Assembly: GCA_030685235.1 (NCBI GenBank)
Contig: MU839079.1
Location: 496,001 to 560,000, forward strand
Reading direction: 5' to 3'
DNA from: Copromyces sp. CBS 386.78
Taxonomy: Eukaryota; Ascomycota; Sordariomycetes; Sordariales; Sordariaceae
Length of the DNA: 64,000 nucleotides
Shown here: positions 36,350-48,020 of the stretch, in pieces
How the letters are laid out: the number at the start of each line of letters is the position of its first letter
How positions within the stretch are numbered: the first letter of the stretch is position 1
Program-made: the position numbers and the translations under genes
Notes under the pieces: generated by a model
The model's database searches: none
What the model was told of the DNA's origin: nothing
The model's input: the letters and a program-made list of their open reading frames with translations, nothing else

Positions 36350-38465
36350 TCATGCCACTGCCACACCGTGTCCCTTTGCAGTCTTGTCATCCTGCTCAGA
36401 AACGACAGTTCGGCGGCGTACTAGCAAAAGCCCTAACATCCCAACCCCAAAGGAGACACCAACGAACACTACTAATCCCCCGAATCGTCCCTGGCAAGCA
36501 GAAACGAGGTGAGAGCCGATGGGGATGCCGGACACGCTTGCCATGCTGACCAAGGTGTACAAGGTGCCGAAATATTGACCGAACTGGCTCCCGTTGTTGT
36601 TGTTGGAACCGCAGATACGAGCAACCAAAACGGGTTCCAGCCCCAGAACCGCGCCGCTAGAGAGACCGAAGAGTACGGCAAAAGCGGTGAAGCTACTGGG
36701 GGACATACCCGTCCGTCCTGGGTGGAGTGTGGGTGGTAACCACGCTGCTAGCAAGACTAATGTCGCCAGGAGGGAGAATAAGATGGTGGTGTTGAACGGC
36801 CCCATGCCAGAGAAGGTAATCCTCCTCCTCCTGTTAACCTGGGAGCTGACAGATTGGGATTGGGACTGGGACTGAACACCACCAAAAGGAAATCCGGAAG
36901 CTAACAGCCCAGCTAGCAAGCGGCCGGCGATGGAGGAGAGGTTCACTACCAGGGTTGTGGTGCGGAAAGTAAAGCTCTGCGAGTAACCTTGGGAATAGAG
37001 GGAAGTGGCGGAGAGGTAGGTGGTGGTTGTGTAGATTGAGAGGTGGATTAGGAGGAGAGAGAGGAAGAGGAGGGTGTAAGACCTAGAAAAGAAGGGGGTG
37101 AGGGATGGGTGGAAGCTGCCAATGGGTTTCAGTGTGTTGTGCAAGGCGGCTTTTGTTGATGGTGATGCTGATGTTGAGAGGCCGGCGACCATGGGGGTGG
37201 TAGAATTTGCCGAGGCAGTGGAGGCGGAGGAGGCAGAGCTAGCCGATGAATCAGGTGGTGAAGGCGCCCTTGACTTCTTTCCATTTCCCGATAAAGACAA
37301 AGCAGGCGACGTCGGCACCGAAGGAGCAGGTGACCGCACAGAAGGAGGAGAGCGAGTCAAGAAGTTGGCGATGACGGCCAGGAAGAAGCAGATCAGCCCG
37401 AGGGCGCGAATGGTCCATGGCCAGCTGACCTCGTGGAAGAGGTTGCGAGTGGCATAGGGGAAGACGATGCCGGCTGTGGGACCGGCGGTGGTGGCGAGGC
37501 TCGTTGCGAAGGTGTAGTATTGCGGAGAGCGGCCGAAGAATTGGTGGATGGTGACGAGAGAGGGGATGAAGAGGAAGGTGGAGGTTAGGCCGGAGAGGAT
37601 GCCGAAGGCGAGGAGGATGGCCCATGTTTCTGTTTGAGAATTAGCCTCAGTTTACTTGTCATTCACATCATCCCCTTTTTCTTTTTCCCCGTCCTCCTCT
37701 TCTTCTTTTTCGCCCCTGAGTTCCTTTCCCACGCCCATACGCCAGAAAAGAGAAAGAAGGAAGTAGCTCACCACTCCTACAGGCCAGCACAATCATCCCC
37801 ACCCCCAAAAACACCGTCCCGCTCAAGACCAAATACCTCGCCCCAAACCGATCCGACAGCGGACCGACATACATCCCCAACCCCAGACTGACCACAAAGT
37901 ACAGGGAGAACACCCAAGCAAACGTTCCCTCGCTGATGCTCGCCACCACTTGCTCATTATCCCCAGACACGTAGTTCTGGCATATCGACAGCACTGTCAG
38001 GAGACCAAACGACGAGAAGATGGCCAGCCAGGCGCCGACGACGGTAAGCCAGGAGCGGAGGGCGTATTTGCCTGTGATGAAATTGTCTTCATCCGAGAAG
38101 GAGGTGGCATCGTGGTGTTGGTTTGCGGGGATCACCACACCGGGGGTTAGAGGGGTGAGGGAGTCGATGGAGGTGTGCTGGTTTTCGTTTGACGATCGAC
38201 TGCTGCTGGCATCAGGGCCGTCGTGGCCACCTAGGAGTGGGACGACTTGTGCTTTTCGTGAGGCGGCGGTTTCTGGCATTTTTGATTTGGTATCTGAGTT
38301 TGGATTCGCGGTCGGTGGTGGTTTTGTTATAGTTTGGTAGTCTGTTGTTGTCGGTACTGCTGGCTTGAGGGCAGGATCGTCGTCGAGTGTCCGACCGGGG
38401 CTGGCCTTGGTGTTCACATCAACGTCCGTGCCTGGTGGGCGACGAGGGAAGGAACTATTCGTCAT
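36350..38465 (-). CDS. MFS transporter, monocarboxylate-transporter (MCT/Mch)-like
   Basis: Two exons, 38465-37772 and 37629-36350, joined by a 142-bp intron with GTGAGC donor; the splice joins ACRS to ETWAILLAFGILSG in frame; 657 residues. A hydrophilic N-terminus of about 140 residues precedes the first membrane segment (WLTVVGAWLAIFSSFGLLTVLSI). Family hallmarks include YVGPLSDRFGARYLVLSG, LSGLTSTFLFIPSLV, FGRSPQYYTFATSLATTAGPTAG and NLSSIAGRLLAGLLASG. A long Ser/Pro-rich cytoplasmic loop separates the two halves, as in fungal Mch proteins. Substrate cannot be read from sequence; yeast relatives do not all carry monocarboxylates (Mch5 takes up riboflavin). An in-frame ATG at 38591 would add 42 residues; 38465 is preferred because the extension is not family-like. 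Confidence 0.88.
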
Positions 38466-39971
38466 GATGCGGTGATGAGTATCTGAGGATGTTTCCCGAC
38501 AAGACAAGACAAAGAGGGAGAGAAAATCGAAAAGGTCTTGTGAGGGCGTCCCTTTCCTCGAAGTTCCTACACTCGAGGGAGAAGAAACCAAACGATGAAA
38601 AACTTTGAACAGAAACGAAACGGAAAGGGTCGTTACCTGTCACAACACAACGGAACGAGAGATTAAACACTGAATGGTTTTTTTGTTTGCTCTTGGTCAA
38701 GTAGCTTTGAAGAAAAAAGTATCCACAGTATGGTCACTGACGCACAGTGTGATCGCTCGGCAAAAACGCCCAAAAGCTTGTATGCGCCGACTTCTGCTAC
38801 TCCCGTCGGTTCGCGAAGACGGCGAACAATGAATGTCTGATGTAAGACCGTGTGCACATGTGTACTCAACTCCTTGTAAGTGGACAATGCCGCATTTTGG
38901 GAACCCCTGGAAGTTGGTTCTTGGACTGTGAGCCTAAAGCTTATTTGGACAAAGTGCCCGAGACAGAGCTAAAGCCTCTAGGGGTGCAAATCACTGCGAC
39001 GTATGAGGTGCTTGGGAGATGGGTCTAGATCTTGGCCACATTTCACCTCCTCTGGCACTTGCAGACAGTTTGCGAACGATTCCCGTCCCTGCATCCTTTC
39101 ATTGTTACTTCGGAAAGGGTCACCAAGTCACATTTGTGTCACCAACCGTCACATAATCAATATCACTCCCGTCCGAGGCCCAGGGGCGCTGACAGATGCC
39201 AACGGCCCCGTTCCCGTCATCCTGCGCCTGTTTGACAGACAGTACACTAGCTACTCAAAGAGTGATTGGAGATGCAGTGAGCCCTTGCAGAACTCCATGC
39301 TCGCTTGCGGGGATAAAGGCTAAAAACCCCGCTGGGTAGCCCAATCCTTCGGTCAGGCTGTCCTCCTCACTTGGCTCCATCTGTGCCAGTCGGCGCGATC
39401 CCCCAAAATGGCGTTATGGTGGCATTGCCGTCAAGCAGAACCACCTACGGTTCAATATCTCCGCGCCTAGGCTTTACCAAAAACGAAGCTAGGGCTTGCC
39501 GGCTAGCGAGTACCGTGAAGCAGGAACCATTTGGATAATTGATTCCAGGCACCGGTCGTGGCCCAATGTACCCGGGTTGTGTTCTTCTGCCGACGCCTTG
39601 GGCTAGACAACGGAAATCGGCACTGTCCGTTCCCTTCTCTTGCTGGCATTTGCCATCGAGCTATTTCATGCCGAGCATGAGGTCCACCATGTTATTCGGC
39701 GAAGCGTGTTCTGCATCAGTTGTTGCTGATAACGTAGTGAGGCGAAGCACATAGGTCTCGACCCTCGAATGCCAAGGCGGAGCTTGTTCCAACAGCTTGG
39801 TTAGCCATGAGGTTCTCGGTAGTCGTTGTCGCATCGCCAAGGCCATCGCCAAGTTTATCTGACAGCAACAGAGTGGCTTGAGAAACACGTGCCGAAGCGC
39901 ATGGCCTGATGTGTGAACCATACATTGCCAGACTCCTATTCGCCCTCGGAAAGGTTTCGATGCGCCATCTT
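38466..39971. other. Intergenic: MFS gene promoter and WBP11-like gene 3' flank
   Basis: About 1.5 kb. The part next to 38465 is A-rich and is the probable leader of the transporter gene. Open frames in 39003-39320 and 39660-40009 are short, on both strands, and without domains. Nothing else recognised. Confidence 0.6.
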
Positions 39972-40903
39972 CTAGTCTTCTTCTTCCGCCTCTTCCAGGG
40001 TAACCCCACGTGGACCAGCGTTCTGGCTGGCTTCCAATCCGTGAGACGACTGTCCTGCCGGCTGGGAGGTCTTCAGGTATCCTGCCCTTTCAAGTTCGTC
40101 GGCTTCTTCTGGTTCCATGAGACCTCCCTTCCCCTTGCCCTTTTCCAGCTTCAGCAGGACATTGGTCGGTACAAATGCGCTGACGGCCTCCTTTCTAAGG
40201 TCGCGGACCATAGGCTTGGCTTCGTACACAGTCTTGACCTCAACCACCGGGGCCTTTAGCTTGTCGGTCTTCTGGTCTTCCTGTTGCTGCTGATGTCCTC
40301 TGCCTTCGCCGACTGGCTCGTGGTTCGCGTTCGCAGCCCGCTTTGCCCTGCGCTTGGCAAACCACTCGTCTAGGATTTCCTTAGGGATAGGTGGAGGAGT
40401 GTCGCGTGGCATCGGTATCCTTCTGACATCTTCCGGCACGTCGCTGTCGCTAGACTCTTCGTCTGTCCGTCGTCGCTTTCCGAGGGCTCCGTCGCGTCGT
40501 GGTCCGTGGCCGAAGGTGGGCGCTTTGTCGCCTAGTGCCTCTCTGGCCTTCTTGACAGCCTTGAGATCCTTTTCGAGGGCCTCGAGGACCTGCTCCTCGT
40601 GCGAGGTGAGCTTGCCTCCCTTTTCTTCCTTGATCTTTTTTAGGTCGTCGATCTGTTGCTGGATCTTTTCGGGATTTCGTCTCGCGAGCTGTTCATTTCG
40701 CTTTGCCTGCTGCTGCGCCTTTCCTGTACGATGTGGATTTGTCGTTAGTGTCGCTTGCACGTATGATCCAAATATCGTCTTGGAGCGGGTGAAGATGAGA
40801 GAGAGAGAGTGGTGTCTTGGATTTATTTACCCTTCTTGATTTCCTTGGCCTTGTCAGCTTTGCGCTGGGCTTGGACGGGATTGTAGTTTTTCTCCTTGGG
40901 CAT
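39972..40903 (-). CDS. WBP11-like splicing-associated protein (Wbp11/ELF5/Saf1 N-terminal domain)
   Basis: Two exons, 40903-40831 and 40723-39972, with a 107-bp intron (GTAAAT donor, CACTAACG branch site); 274 residues. The N-terminus MPKEKNYNPVQAQRKADK followed by EIKKGKAQQQAKRNEQLARR is the conserved Wbp11 domain: basic, helical, ending in NPEKIQQQIDDLKK. A coiled-coil segment, a basic nuclear-localisation-like stretch (GKRRRTDEESSDSD), a short Pro run (PRDTPPPIPKE) and an acidic C-terminus (LEEAEEED) follow. Homologues bind splicing components and help pre-mRNA splicing in the nucleus. Human WBP11 is much longer with Pro-rich repeats; this fungal version is short, as in other ascomycetes. 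The first exon is only 73 bp, so it is easily missed. Confidence 0.85.
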
Positions 40904-41153
40904 TGCGGCGGTGCTATGTCCTGGGTTGTTTATCTCGATGGGTTGTGTAGCCTGTACCTATAACTCGACTGGATGATGGCGCAAAAAGATTGACAGCACC
41001 GCAATTTAACGGATGGAGCTTTCTGGAGCGGAATGACGCGTTAGTGCACGGCTGCCAAGAACATTTCAGCGCGCGGTCCACCTAAAGGAGTCGCGGTCGA
41101 AAATCCGGTCTGCCAGCCCCTTCCGGCCCCCCTTCTGACCCCGCGATTTGGGG

Positions 41154-41182
41154 CCATTGGTGACCCATTGGGGACCCATTGG
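41154..41182. promoter_or_regulatory. Three CCATTGG boxes spaced 11 bp (inverted CCAAT)
   Basis: CCATTGG occurs at 41154-41160, 41165-41171 and 41176-41182, each exactly 11 bp from the last. ATTGG is the reverse complement of CCAAT, the site of the fungal HAP/CBC complex. They lie in the divergent promoter between the WBP11-like gene (start 40903) and dbf-2 (start 42094), about 250 bp upstream of the former, so they most likely serve the WBP11-like gene. Function is inferred. Confidence 0.5.
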
Positions 41183-41409
41183 CACCCAAAGGGCCACTGT
41201 ACCGCACCCACTGACACCCAATTCCATTCCTGAATGGCCGTTGCCGGGGTTTCGCTGCGACTGCCATCCGTTTGTTGATATTTGCCCCGCCTTTGTCCCT
41301 TCGTTCGTTCGTCTCCCGTTCCTGCCCAATTGCCAGGGAGAACTTGTCTCAGCATTGCTGCACTTGCCCGTCGCTGCTATTGCTTGTTTTTCCATCAAGG
41401 AATTGCATG

Positions 41410-42093
41410 ATTTAATTTTCGGTTTCCACTGGCGACCAACATCTATTTCTGTCCTCTGACAACAAACTCTTAACGGCAGCTGTCCCTTTTTTTCTTTTTT
41501 GCAACATCACGGACACGGCATAGCGACCAGCTCACTCTCCCATAATTGTACACAGTACTTCTACAACATACCAAAGACCAGCAGCTACAAGCAACCCCCC
41601 GGCGCCATTCCAATATCGCGACCCCCTCTCAGCTTGTTTTCAGCTGTCTCTTGCAGTCCCCATATCCACCTGGGATCAGACACTGGACTGCCTTTTATTG
41701 TTGCATCTGGCAACTGAGCATTCTAATCATCCATTTATCCTCCTGCATCATTCATCCAAGCTTTCCCACCGCGTCCCTGCTTCGCTTGTCCTGCCTTGCA
41801 GCCGCGCAGACAGTACCGATACAGACAGCGAGACGACTCCAGCACACCGACTGACACCGCTCGACTCGCTATCCATCCCCACGGTGTTCCCCTGTACCGC
41901 TGCCTGTCCGCTACTGCAGGTGGAGGCCGAGATCGCCCAAGCAAGTCAGCCCTACCTTGCTCCGTTTCTGGACTTTGGCATCCGTGCCCGTGCTCTCCAG
42001 GACAGCACATCTCTAGTACACCATCTCGGGGGACTGTTCTCCCCTTAATACGTGCAGCCTTGACACTGGCGCTTTCTGGCATAGCTTTCAGTC
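41410..42093 (+). promoter_or_regulatory. dbf-2 upstream leader region, free of ATG
   Basis: No ATG in any frame for 684 bp before the dbf-2 start; the nearest upstream ATG is at 41407. The stretch is C/T-rich and contains poly-T near 41488. It probably represents most of a long 5' leader. The remaining intergenic part (40904-41409) holds the promoter of the divergent WBP11-like gene. Confidence 0.5.
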
Positions 42094-44301
42094 ATGTCGA
42101 GCTACATAACAAACTTCTTTCCCAGCGGCGGGAAGCAGGATGGTACCAGGCCGCAGACACCCTTGAAGTCGGGCACCTCGAGCTTCGTCAACCCCGTCAG
42201 CACACCCCAGGGGAGTCCCAGCAAGAGGACGCTTCCTCCTGGCGCCAATGAGCTGCCTGCTGCGTTTGAGTCTATGAAGCTTTCAACGCCCACCAAGCTC
42301 GCGACGTCGTCCAAGCTCGGCACATCATCCAAGCTCGGGACACCAAGTGCCCTCGACAGTCCCATCAAGCTCGGTCGTCCCCAGAGTGTGGCCACACCTC
42401 TATCGCCTGGAAAGAGCAACCTCAAAGACGTGGACGATGATACTTTTGAGGATCTCACGGGCAATGGCAGTGTTGTTAGTGTCATCCACAAGCAGGTGGA
42501 CAAGAACTTGCCGAAACCATACCCTGTGCCGCCCACTCCCAGGAGAAAGGAGAGGGAACAGAACCAGGAGAACACACCACCAGCCCCTCGCGAACCCCGC
42601 GACCCTCGCGACCCTTCCAGTGAGCCAACATATCAGCGCAGCCATGCTGCCCTCTCGCGCCAGGAACTGTACCAGACCAGGGAGCGCGCCTCACCCACAG
42701 TCAAAAGATTTAACACGTCAAGGGGACTTACTCCTGAGGAGCGCGAGCTACTAAACAAGCCCAACGTCAAGCGACTGGTCAATGTGACCCAGCTATGTAA
42801 GGATCATGTCATGATGTTGCTCTCGCTGGTGCTAATTGTTGATAGACTTCCTCGACTACTACTTTGACTTGCTCACCTATGTCGGACAACGGCAAAACCG
42901 TCTGAATGCCTTCAAGGCCGAATTCCCTCCACCACCCGAGACCGACGAGGAGACGTACAAGCAGATGTGGCACAAGTACGCTGGTCGGGAACGTGCTAAT
43001 CTCCGCAAGCGACGAGTGAGACTGCGCCAGGGCGACTTCCAAATCCTTACCCAGGTCGGTCAAGGCGGATACGGACAGGTCTTTTTGGCCCAGAAGAAGG
43101 ACACCAAGGAGGTTTGCGCGCTCAAGGTGATGAGCAAGAAGCTGCTGTTCAAGCTGGATGAGGTGCGCCACGTGTTGACGGAGCGAGACATCTTGACAAC
43201 CGCCAAGAGCGATTGGCTGGTGCGCTTGCTGTACTCCTTTCAAGATGACAAGAACATTTATCTTGCCATGGAGTACGTCCCTGGAGGCGATTTCCGCACC
43301 TTGTTGAACAATACTGGCGTTCTCTCGAACCGGCACGCTCGCTTCTACATCGCCGAAATGTTTTGCGCGGTCGATGCTCTTCATCAGTTGGGTTACATTC
43401 ATCGTGATCTCAAGCCCGAGAACTTCCTGGTTGACTCGACTGGCCACGTCAAGCTCACCGATTTTGGTCTAGCGGCTGGTTTCCTTGCCCCTGCCAAGAT
43501 CGAGTCGATGAGGATTCGCTTAGAGAAGGCATCCGAGACCTCGGTGCCGTTTGGCAAGCCGATGGACCAGCGAACTGTTGCCGAGAGAAGGGAGGGCTAC
43601 CGGACCATGCGTGATCGGGATACCAACTACGCCAAGTCGATTGTTGGATCTCCAGACTACATGGCCCCAGAGGTGTTGAGGGGCGAGGAGTACGACTACA
43701 CAGTCGATTACTGGAGTCTAGGATGCATGTTGTTCGAGGCTCTGACAGGTTTCCCGCCTTTTGCTGGATCTACCGCAGACGAGACATGGCGCAATCTCAA
43801 GCACTGGAAGGAGGTTCTTAAGCGTCCGGTCTGGGAAGATCCCAACTACTTCCTCAGCAACCGGACATGGGGCTTCATCACGACGTAAGCACAATGTGAC
43901 AAAATCAGATGAAGTGCAGATGCTAACCAGGCTATAGTTGCATCAACTCACGTTCGCGGCGCTTCAACAACATTAAGGATATTTATGCCCACCATTACTT
44001 TGCCGAGGTCGACTGGGCCATTCTGCGCGAGACTAAGGCTCCGTTCGTGCCCGAGCTGGACTCGGAAACCGATGCCGGCTACTTTGACGACTTCAGCAAC
44101 GAGGCTGACATGGCCAAATACAAGGAGGTGCATGAGAAGCAGCAAGCGCTCGAGGGCTTGGCTGAGCGTGGCGAGGAGATGAACAAGAGCTTGTTCGTCG
44201 GATTCACGTTCCGTCATCGCAAGCCGGCGACGGATGATGGCGCGAGTCCGAGGAAGCCAATTCCATTTGAGGACAGCAACACTTTTGGTACGATGCTGTA
44301 G
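42094..44301 (+). CDS. dbf-2: DBF-2, NDR/LATS-family protein kinase of the MEN/SIN (Hippo-like) pathway
   Basis: Serine/threonine kinase that works with a MOB-family activator in septation, mitotic exit and, in Neurospora, glycogen and growth control. Exons 42094-42796, 42846-43884 and 43938-44301; introns of 49 and 53 bp; 701 residues. A 230-residue basic N-terminus holds repeated S/T-P-x-K/R sites. It is followed by the NDR N-terminal regulatory helix region (about 230-265) that binds MOB. Kinase domain from about 299: VGQGGYGQVFLAQ, ALKVMSKK, HRDLKPENFLVD with Asp422, DFGLAAG. The activation segment has the long insert typical of NDR kinases and ends SIVGSPDYMAPEVL. The AGC C-tail includes DSETDAGYFDDF and the hydrophobic motif FVGFTFRHRKP. 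DBF2 type rather than COT-1/Orb6 is favoured by the insert and the YFAEVDW/ETDAGYFDDF tail. Start context CAGTCATGTCG. Confidence 0.93.
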
Positions 44302-46996
44302 AGCCAGCAGCGACAACACCAAGAGGAGGATGAGTGGCAGGAGCCATCATCACAGATATGGCTTCAGCATGACGAGGGCGAGAGTGTCTTGATTTGTGGA
44401 AATTGCGGTACGGATACATGGGATGGTCGATACCCGTTGTCGAGTGATATGGAAAGCCCCTCGCGCCGGTCCCGGTGGACCAAGGCCGATCGCCAACAGA
44501 GGTATGCAGGGAGAGAATATGACTTGCTGTGATGGCGGCGAGCGTTGCCTATGCGTTGACACAGAAAGGATGGATTTTGTCTGAGTATCAAGGGAGGCCG
44601 AGTAAGAAGACATCTCCCAAGTCCTCAGTTTTGCTGGGACGTATATGGGGAGTTATCGCTGTTATCTGGCTTACAAACGAAGAAAGAGAGCATAGCAAGC
44701 AAGCAAATGATAGGTAGTAGAGTATGGAGTATTGTAGCAATGAAGAGAGAGCCTCCAGTTACAAGGGTGAATGCAGTGGTGACACTAGCCTCGAGAGTTG
44801 GCAGGACAATAATGGACCGCGTCACCAGACGTCTGTCAGGGTAGAGCTGAAACAATAATTCGGAGGCATGGGATGCTGCAAGCAAGCCTTGAGCATATCC
44901 CAAAATGGCATTGGTGCCACGAGGGCGGCGAGGTTGGAGAAGCATGGATCCTCGGGACCGGGCCGTTAGAGTCGTCGTCAGCGCTCTCGGCGTCGCTGCT
45001 GTATTTCGGCCGGTTGGTTGGGGAGAAGGAGGGAAGTTGAAATACACACCCTGTCCGAGATCGGGATCTGATGTTATCGAACCCTGCGAAGATCCAGGGC
45101 AATTCAGGCGCTAACACATTACTCCTTCAGGGGGCTTTCAGCCCTATTACGTGATGGCGGTGGACTCCCGTCCCTTCGCAAAACCCTCCCTCCTCCACTA
45201 GGTAAGGTAGGTATCAACCGCATACGCGTCAACAAACGCACCTAGCCAACTTCTCCTCCATCGAGACCGAGATTGAAGACGACAACAACCTTCCAAGTTC
45301 GGCGGATTGAAGACACCGACGCCCGATGAACGAATCAAGCAGGACATAGCCAGCCGCCGCCAACTGATTATTCGGCGGAGTGTCGGCCGCTGATCGGAGC
45401 CAGCGATCTCCCGTCGTTCGACTTTGGAGAGATCGTCGTTAACGGACATTCCCCAATCTATGAAGCGCCACTCAGCCATTCATAGTCCTGGTGGTTGGGC
45501 TTCGAGCTTTTCGAGGGGCACACGACTCGGATTCCCTCGTCTCTTACACGGACGGCACTTCCCCTTGCCTACCTTCCCATCTTAACATCTCTCTATGATG
45601 CCCGACGAACCTCTGACGCTCCAGTCATGGATAGCCCTCCTGGGCCCCTCTCCCCTCCCCTAGCTAACCCCCCCTGTTACCCTCCCGTTCCGTCCCTTCG
45701 GTCCCGAGCTTACGGGAAGGTCAGTCTTCAAAGATAGGTAGCAAAGATGGGGAAAAGTTGCTGATCCATCCCTTACCTAGGTTGTTGTACGTATCTGTTT
45801 CCGGTAGATAGATGGGGTGACCGTCTTGACAGCAGCAGCAGGGACTGGACGCTTTCATCGCTTGATGCTTTCATCTGATCTGATGCAGCAAGCACTTTGG
45901 AGAACTGACAACTGACAACCAACATCTCCAGCATTTCTCCAACGGCATTATCAATGCGTTCGTTTCGTTTTCCTCTCGGCGCCGAAGTCACTGTTGGTTG
46001 GGTTTCTGAACGGCACTTCTTGTAGAATCAGATTTTTTTTATTTTTTTCTACCAGAACGGGAAACAAGGTCTGCCTTTGGCCGATGAAGCCTGTCTGTTC
46101 CTCTCGGAAATATCACCCGTCTTCTTTTTTAGTCTCTGTGTTGTTGCACAAGATGGAAACCCGAGTGGGAGTGAGGGAGACGCGCAAGCTCTAATTCCTA
46201 ACCACCCACCCCTTGTCGTTTTCGTCCTTCCCTTCTTCTTCTTCTTCTCTTCAAGTCTCCTCAAGTGAGAGCCGTCAGTCACCCTGTCAACTTTTCCCCA
46301 TCTTTCTAAGCCTCAACTCCGGCTCCGAGGGACAATCCTAATCCCATAGGTGCCGCGCGTCTGTCTTCTGATATCATGGCACAGCATATCTCTATAAAGT
46401 TCAATGAGGAAAGAGAGTGTGGCTAAGGTAGGTACCCCGTGCCATACGTACATACCTACAGCTAGACTTGTACCTTCACGCATGCACAGTTGACTCTGAA
46501 AATGGCGCGCAAGTGCATGCCTTTCTGCCTATGTTGTGTATCCTGACCTTTATAGCCCCGTTTCTTACAGCTGACGAGCCTTCTTCCATTGGCGTTTCCC
46601 CATTTTCTACCTGGCAGACTCGTTATTCTAGCATGTACGGTTTATGTTCTCTTCCGGAAACTGGTGAGTATCTGCTGTCTTTCGGGCTGCCAGGTACATA
46701 CCGACCTGCACCTACCTGACTTTCTGTCCCTCGCCCTTGGGCGCAGTCCATGAGAAACTGTCGGCAGGGTCCCGAGATATGTTGTGTCGAATGATCAGAG
46801 CGGCTCTTCTTATGATTCCGTAACATATATATTGATGTACGCTCTCTTCCTTCCACTTGCCTATGTTGGCTTTCGGGTTTCAGACCAAACAGACGTTCTT
46901 ATCCTTCTTCGACCCTTTTCACGTTAAACACTGCTCGACTATTTTCTTTTACCTCCACATAGCTTGCACACAGCCATCAATCTAACCTTCAATAAA
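44302..46996. other. 2.7-kb intergenic region between dbf-2 and the GPI-protein gene
   Basis: dbf-2 3' UTR to about 44700. A minus-strand frame of 140 codons at 44625-45047 has a hydrophobic C-terminal stretch but overlaps the dbf-2 3' flank and another open frame, so no gene is called. Palindromic TAAGGTA/GGTACC-type motifs occur at about 45200 and 46424-46436. 46860-46996 is C/T-rich and is likely the leader of the next gene. Confidence 0.55.
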
Positions 46997-48020
46997 ATGG
47001 AGCGTACCCAACTCGTCAGCCTCCTGGCCCTCGCACTCTCAGTCAACGGTGTTGAAGCCTGGTGGGGTGCCGGAGCCCCCGAGTGCGCAGTAAGTTTTTC
47101 TTTCACTCTTCCCCCTCCCCTCCACATGCCCCAACTAACCAATTCTCCTTCCCTCTCAACAGCAACCCTGCCTCTCCTCAGCTTGGTCCGCGGCCAGCAC
47201 CACCTCCTGGCCCGCTCCAACAGATTGGTGCGACTCCTCTAAGGACTCGGGCATAAAATCCCGAATCGACGCCGCCTCCTCCTGTCTCGTCTCCGCCTGC
47301 TCCGCCACGCCAACCGCTCACTCCTCTTACTCCTCTCTTTCTTCTTCGCTCTGCGCCCAATACTCTTCTTGCTCCTCCGCTGGCTCTACGGGCGTTTACA
47401 CAGTCTCCGCCCCTGCCTTCACGGGAGCGTGGGACGGCGGCCACGGCGGCGGTAATGGCGGCCACGGCGGCCACGGCGGACAAGGAGGAGGCCCGAACGG
47501 ACAAGGAAACTGGGGTCCCCACGCCGGCTGGTCCGGCACCGCCACCTGGTCCGGCGGTGTGTATACCGTCACAGGATGTGAATGGGACGGATCACCATGG
47601 GCTGGCGGACCATGGGGATTCGGTCACGGAGGCGGAGCTGGCCATGGTGGTGACTACGGCAACGGCCAACCCAACGGCCCCTGGGGCGCATGGGGCTCCG
47701 GCTGGACTTTGACCAGCACGGGCACAAAGACCGTCACGGCTGTGCAGACCATTACGAAGGATGCGAAGGGTGGGGATGGGAGCATGACCAAGGTCGCGGA
47801 ACTCACGACTAGTACGGGCTTGGCGACGGTTGGGTATGCGGTTAATAAAGATAGTAAGGCGGAGGCGACGACGGTGTTGGGAGCTGTTAAGGCGGCTGCT
47901 AGTGCTGGTACTACTGGTAGTAGCAGCAATGCGGCGAGTGGTGGGAAGGGAGAGATGATGGGGGTGAAGGTTGTGGCGGCTGTGTTGGGGGGTGTTGTGG
48001 TTGTTGCTGGATTGCTTTGA
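46997..48020 (+). CDS. Secreted GPI-anchored CFEM-like Cys/Gly/Trp-rich cell-surface protein
   Basis: Exons 46997-47089 and 47163-48020, one 73-bp phase-0 intron; 316 residues. A signal peptide (MERTQLVSLLALALSVNGVEA) is followed by WWGAGAPECAQPCLSSAW. Seven cysteines sit in the next about 75 residues, with an eighth further on (TGCEW), resembling the eight-Cys CFEM domain though the spacing is not canonical. The middle is Gly/His/Trp-rich and contains two copies of a GVYTV...G-W-G-G unit. Then comes a Ser/Thr-rich stalk, a small-residue site (SSSNAASGGKG) and a hydrophobic tail GVKVVAAVLGGVVVVAGLL, which together signal a GPI anchor. CFEM proteins in fungi act at the wall or in heme/iron handling; the role here is unknown. 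The intron falls just after the signal peptide. Confidence 0.85.

Noticed and set aside
44625..45047. 140-codon minus-strand frame with a hydrophobic C-terminus
   Set aside because: Overlaps the dbf-2 3' flank and a second open frame; hydrophobic stretch alone is not enough.
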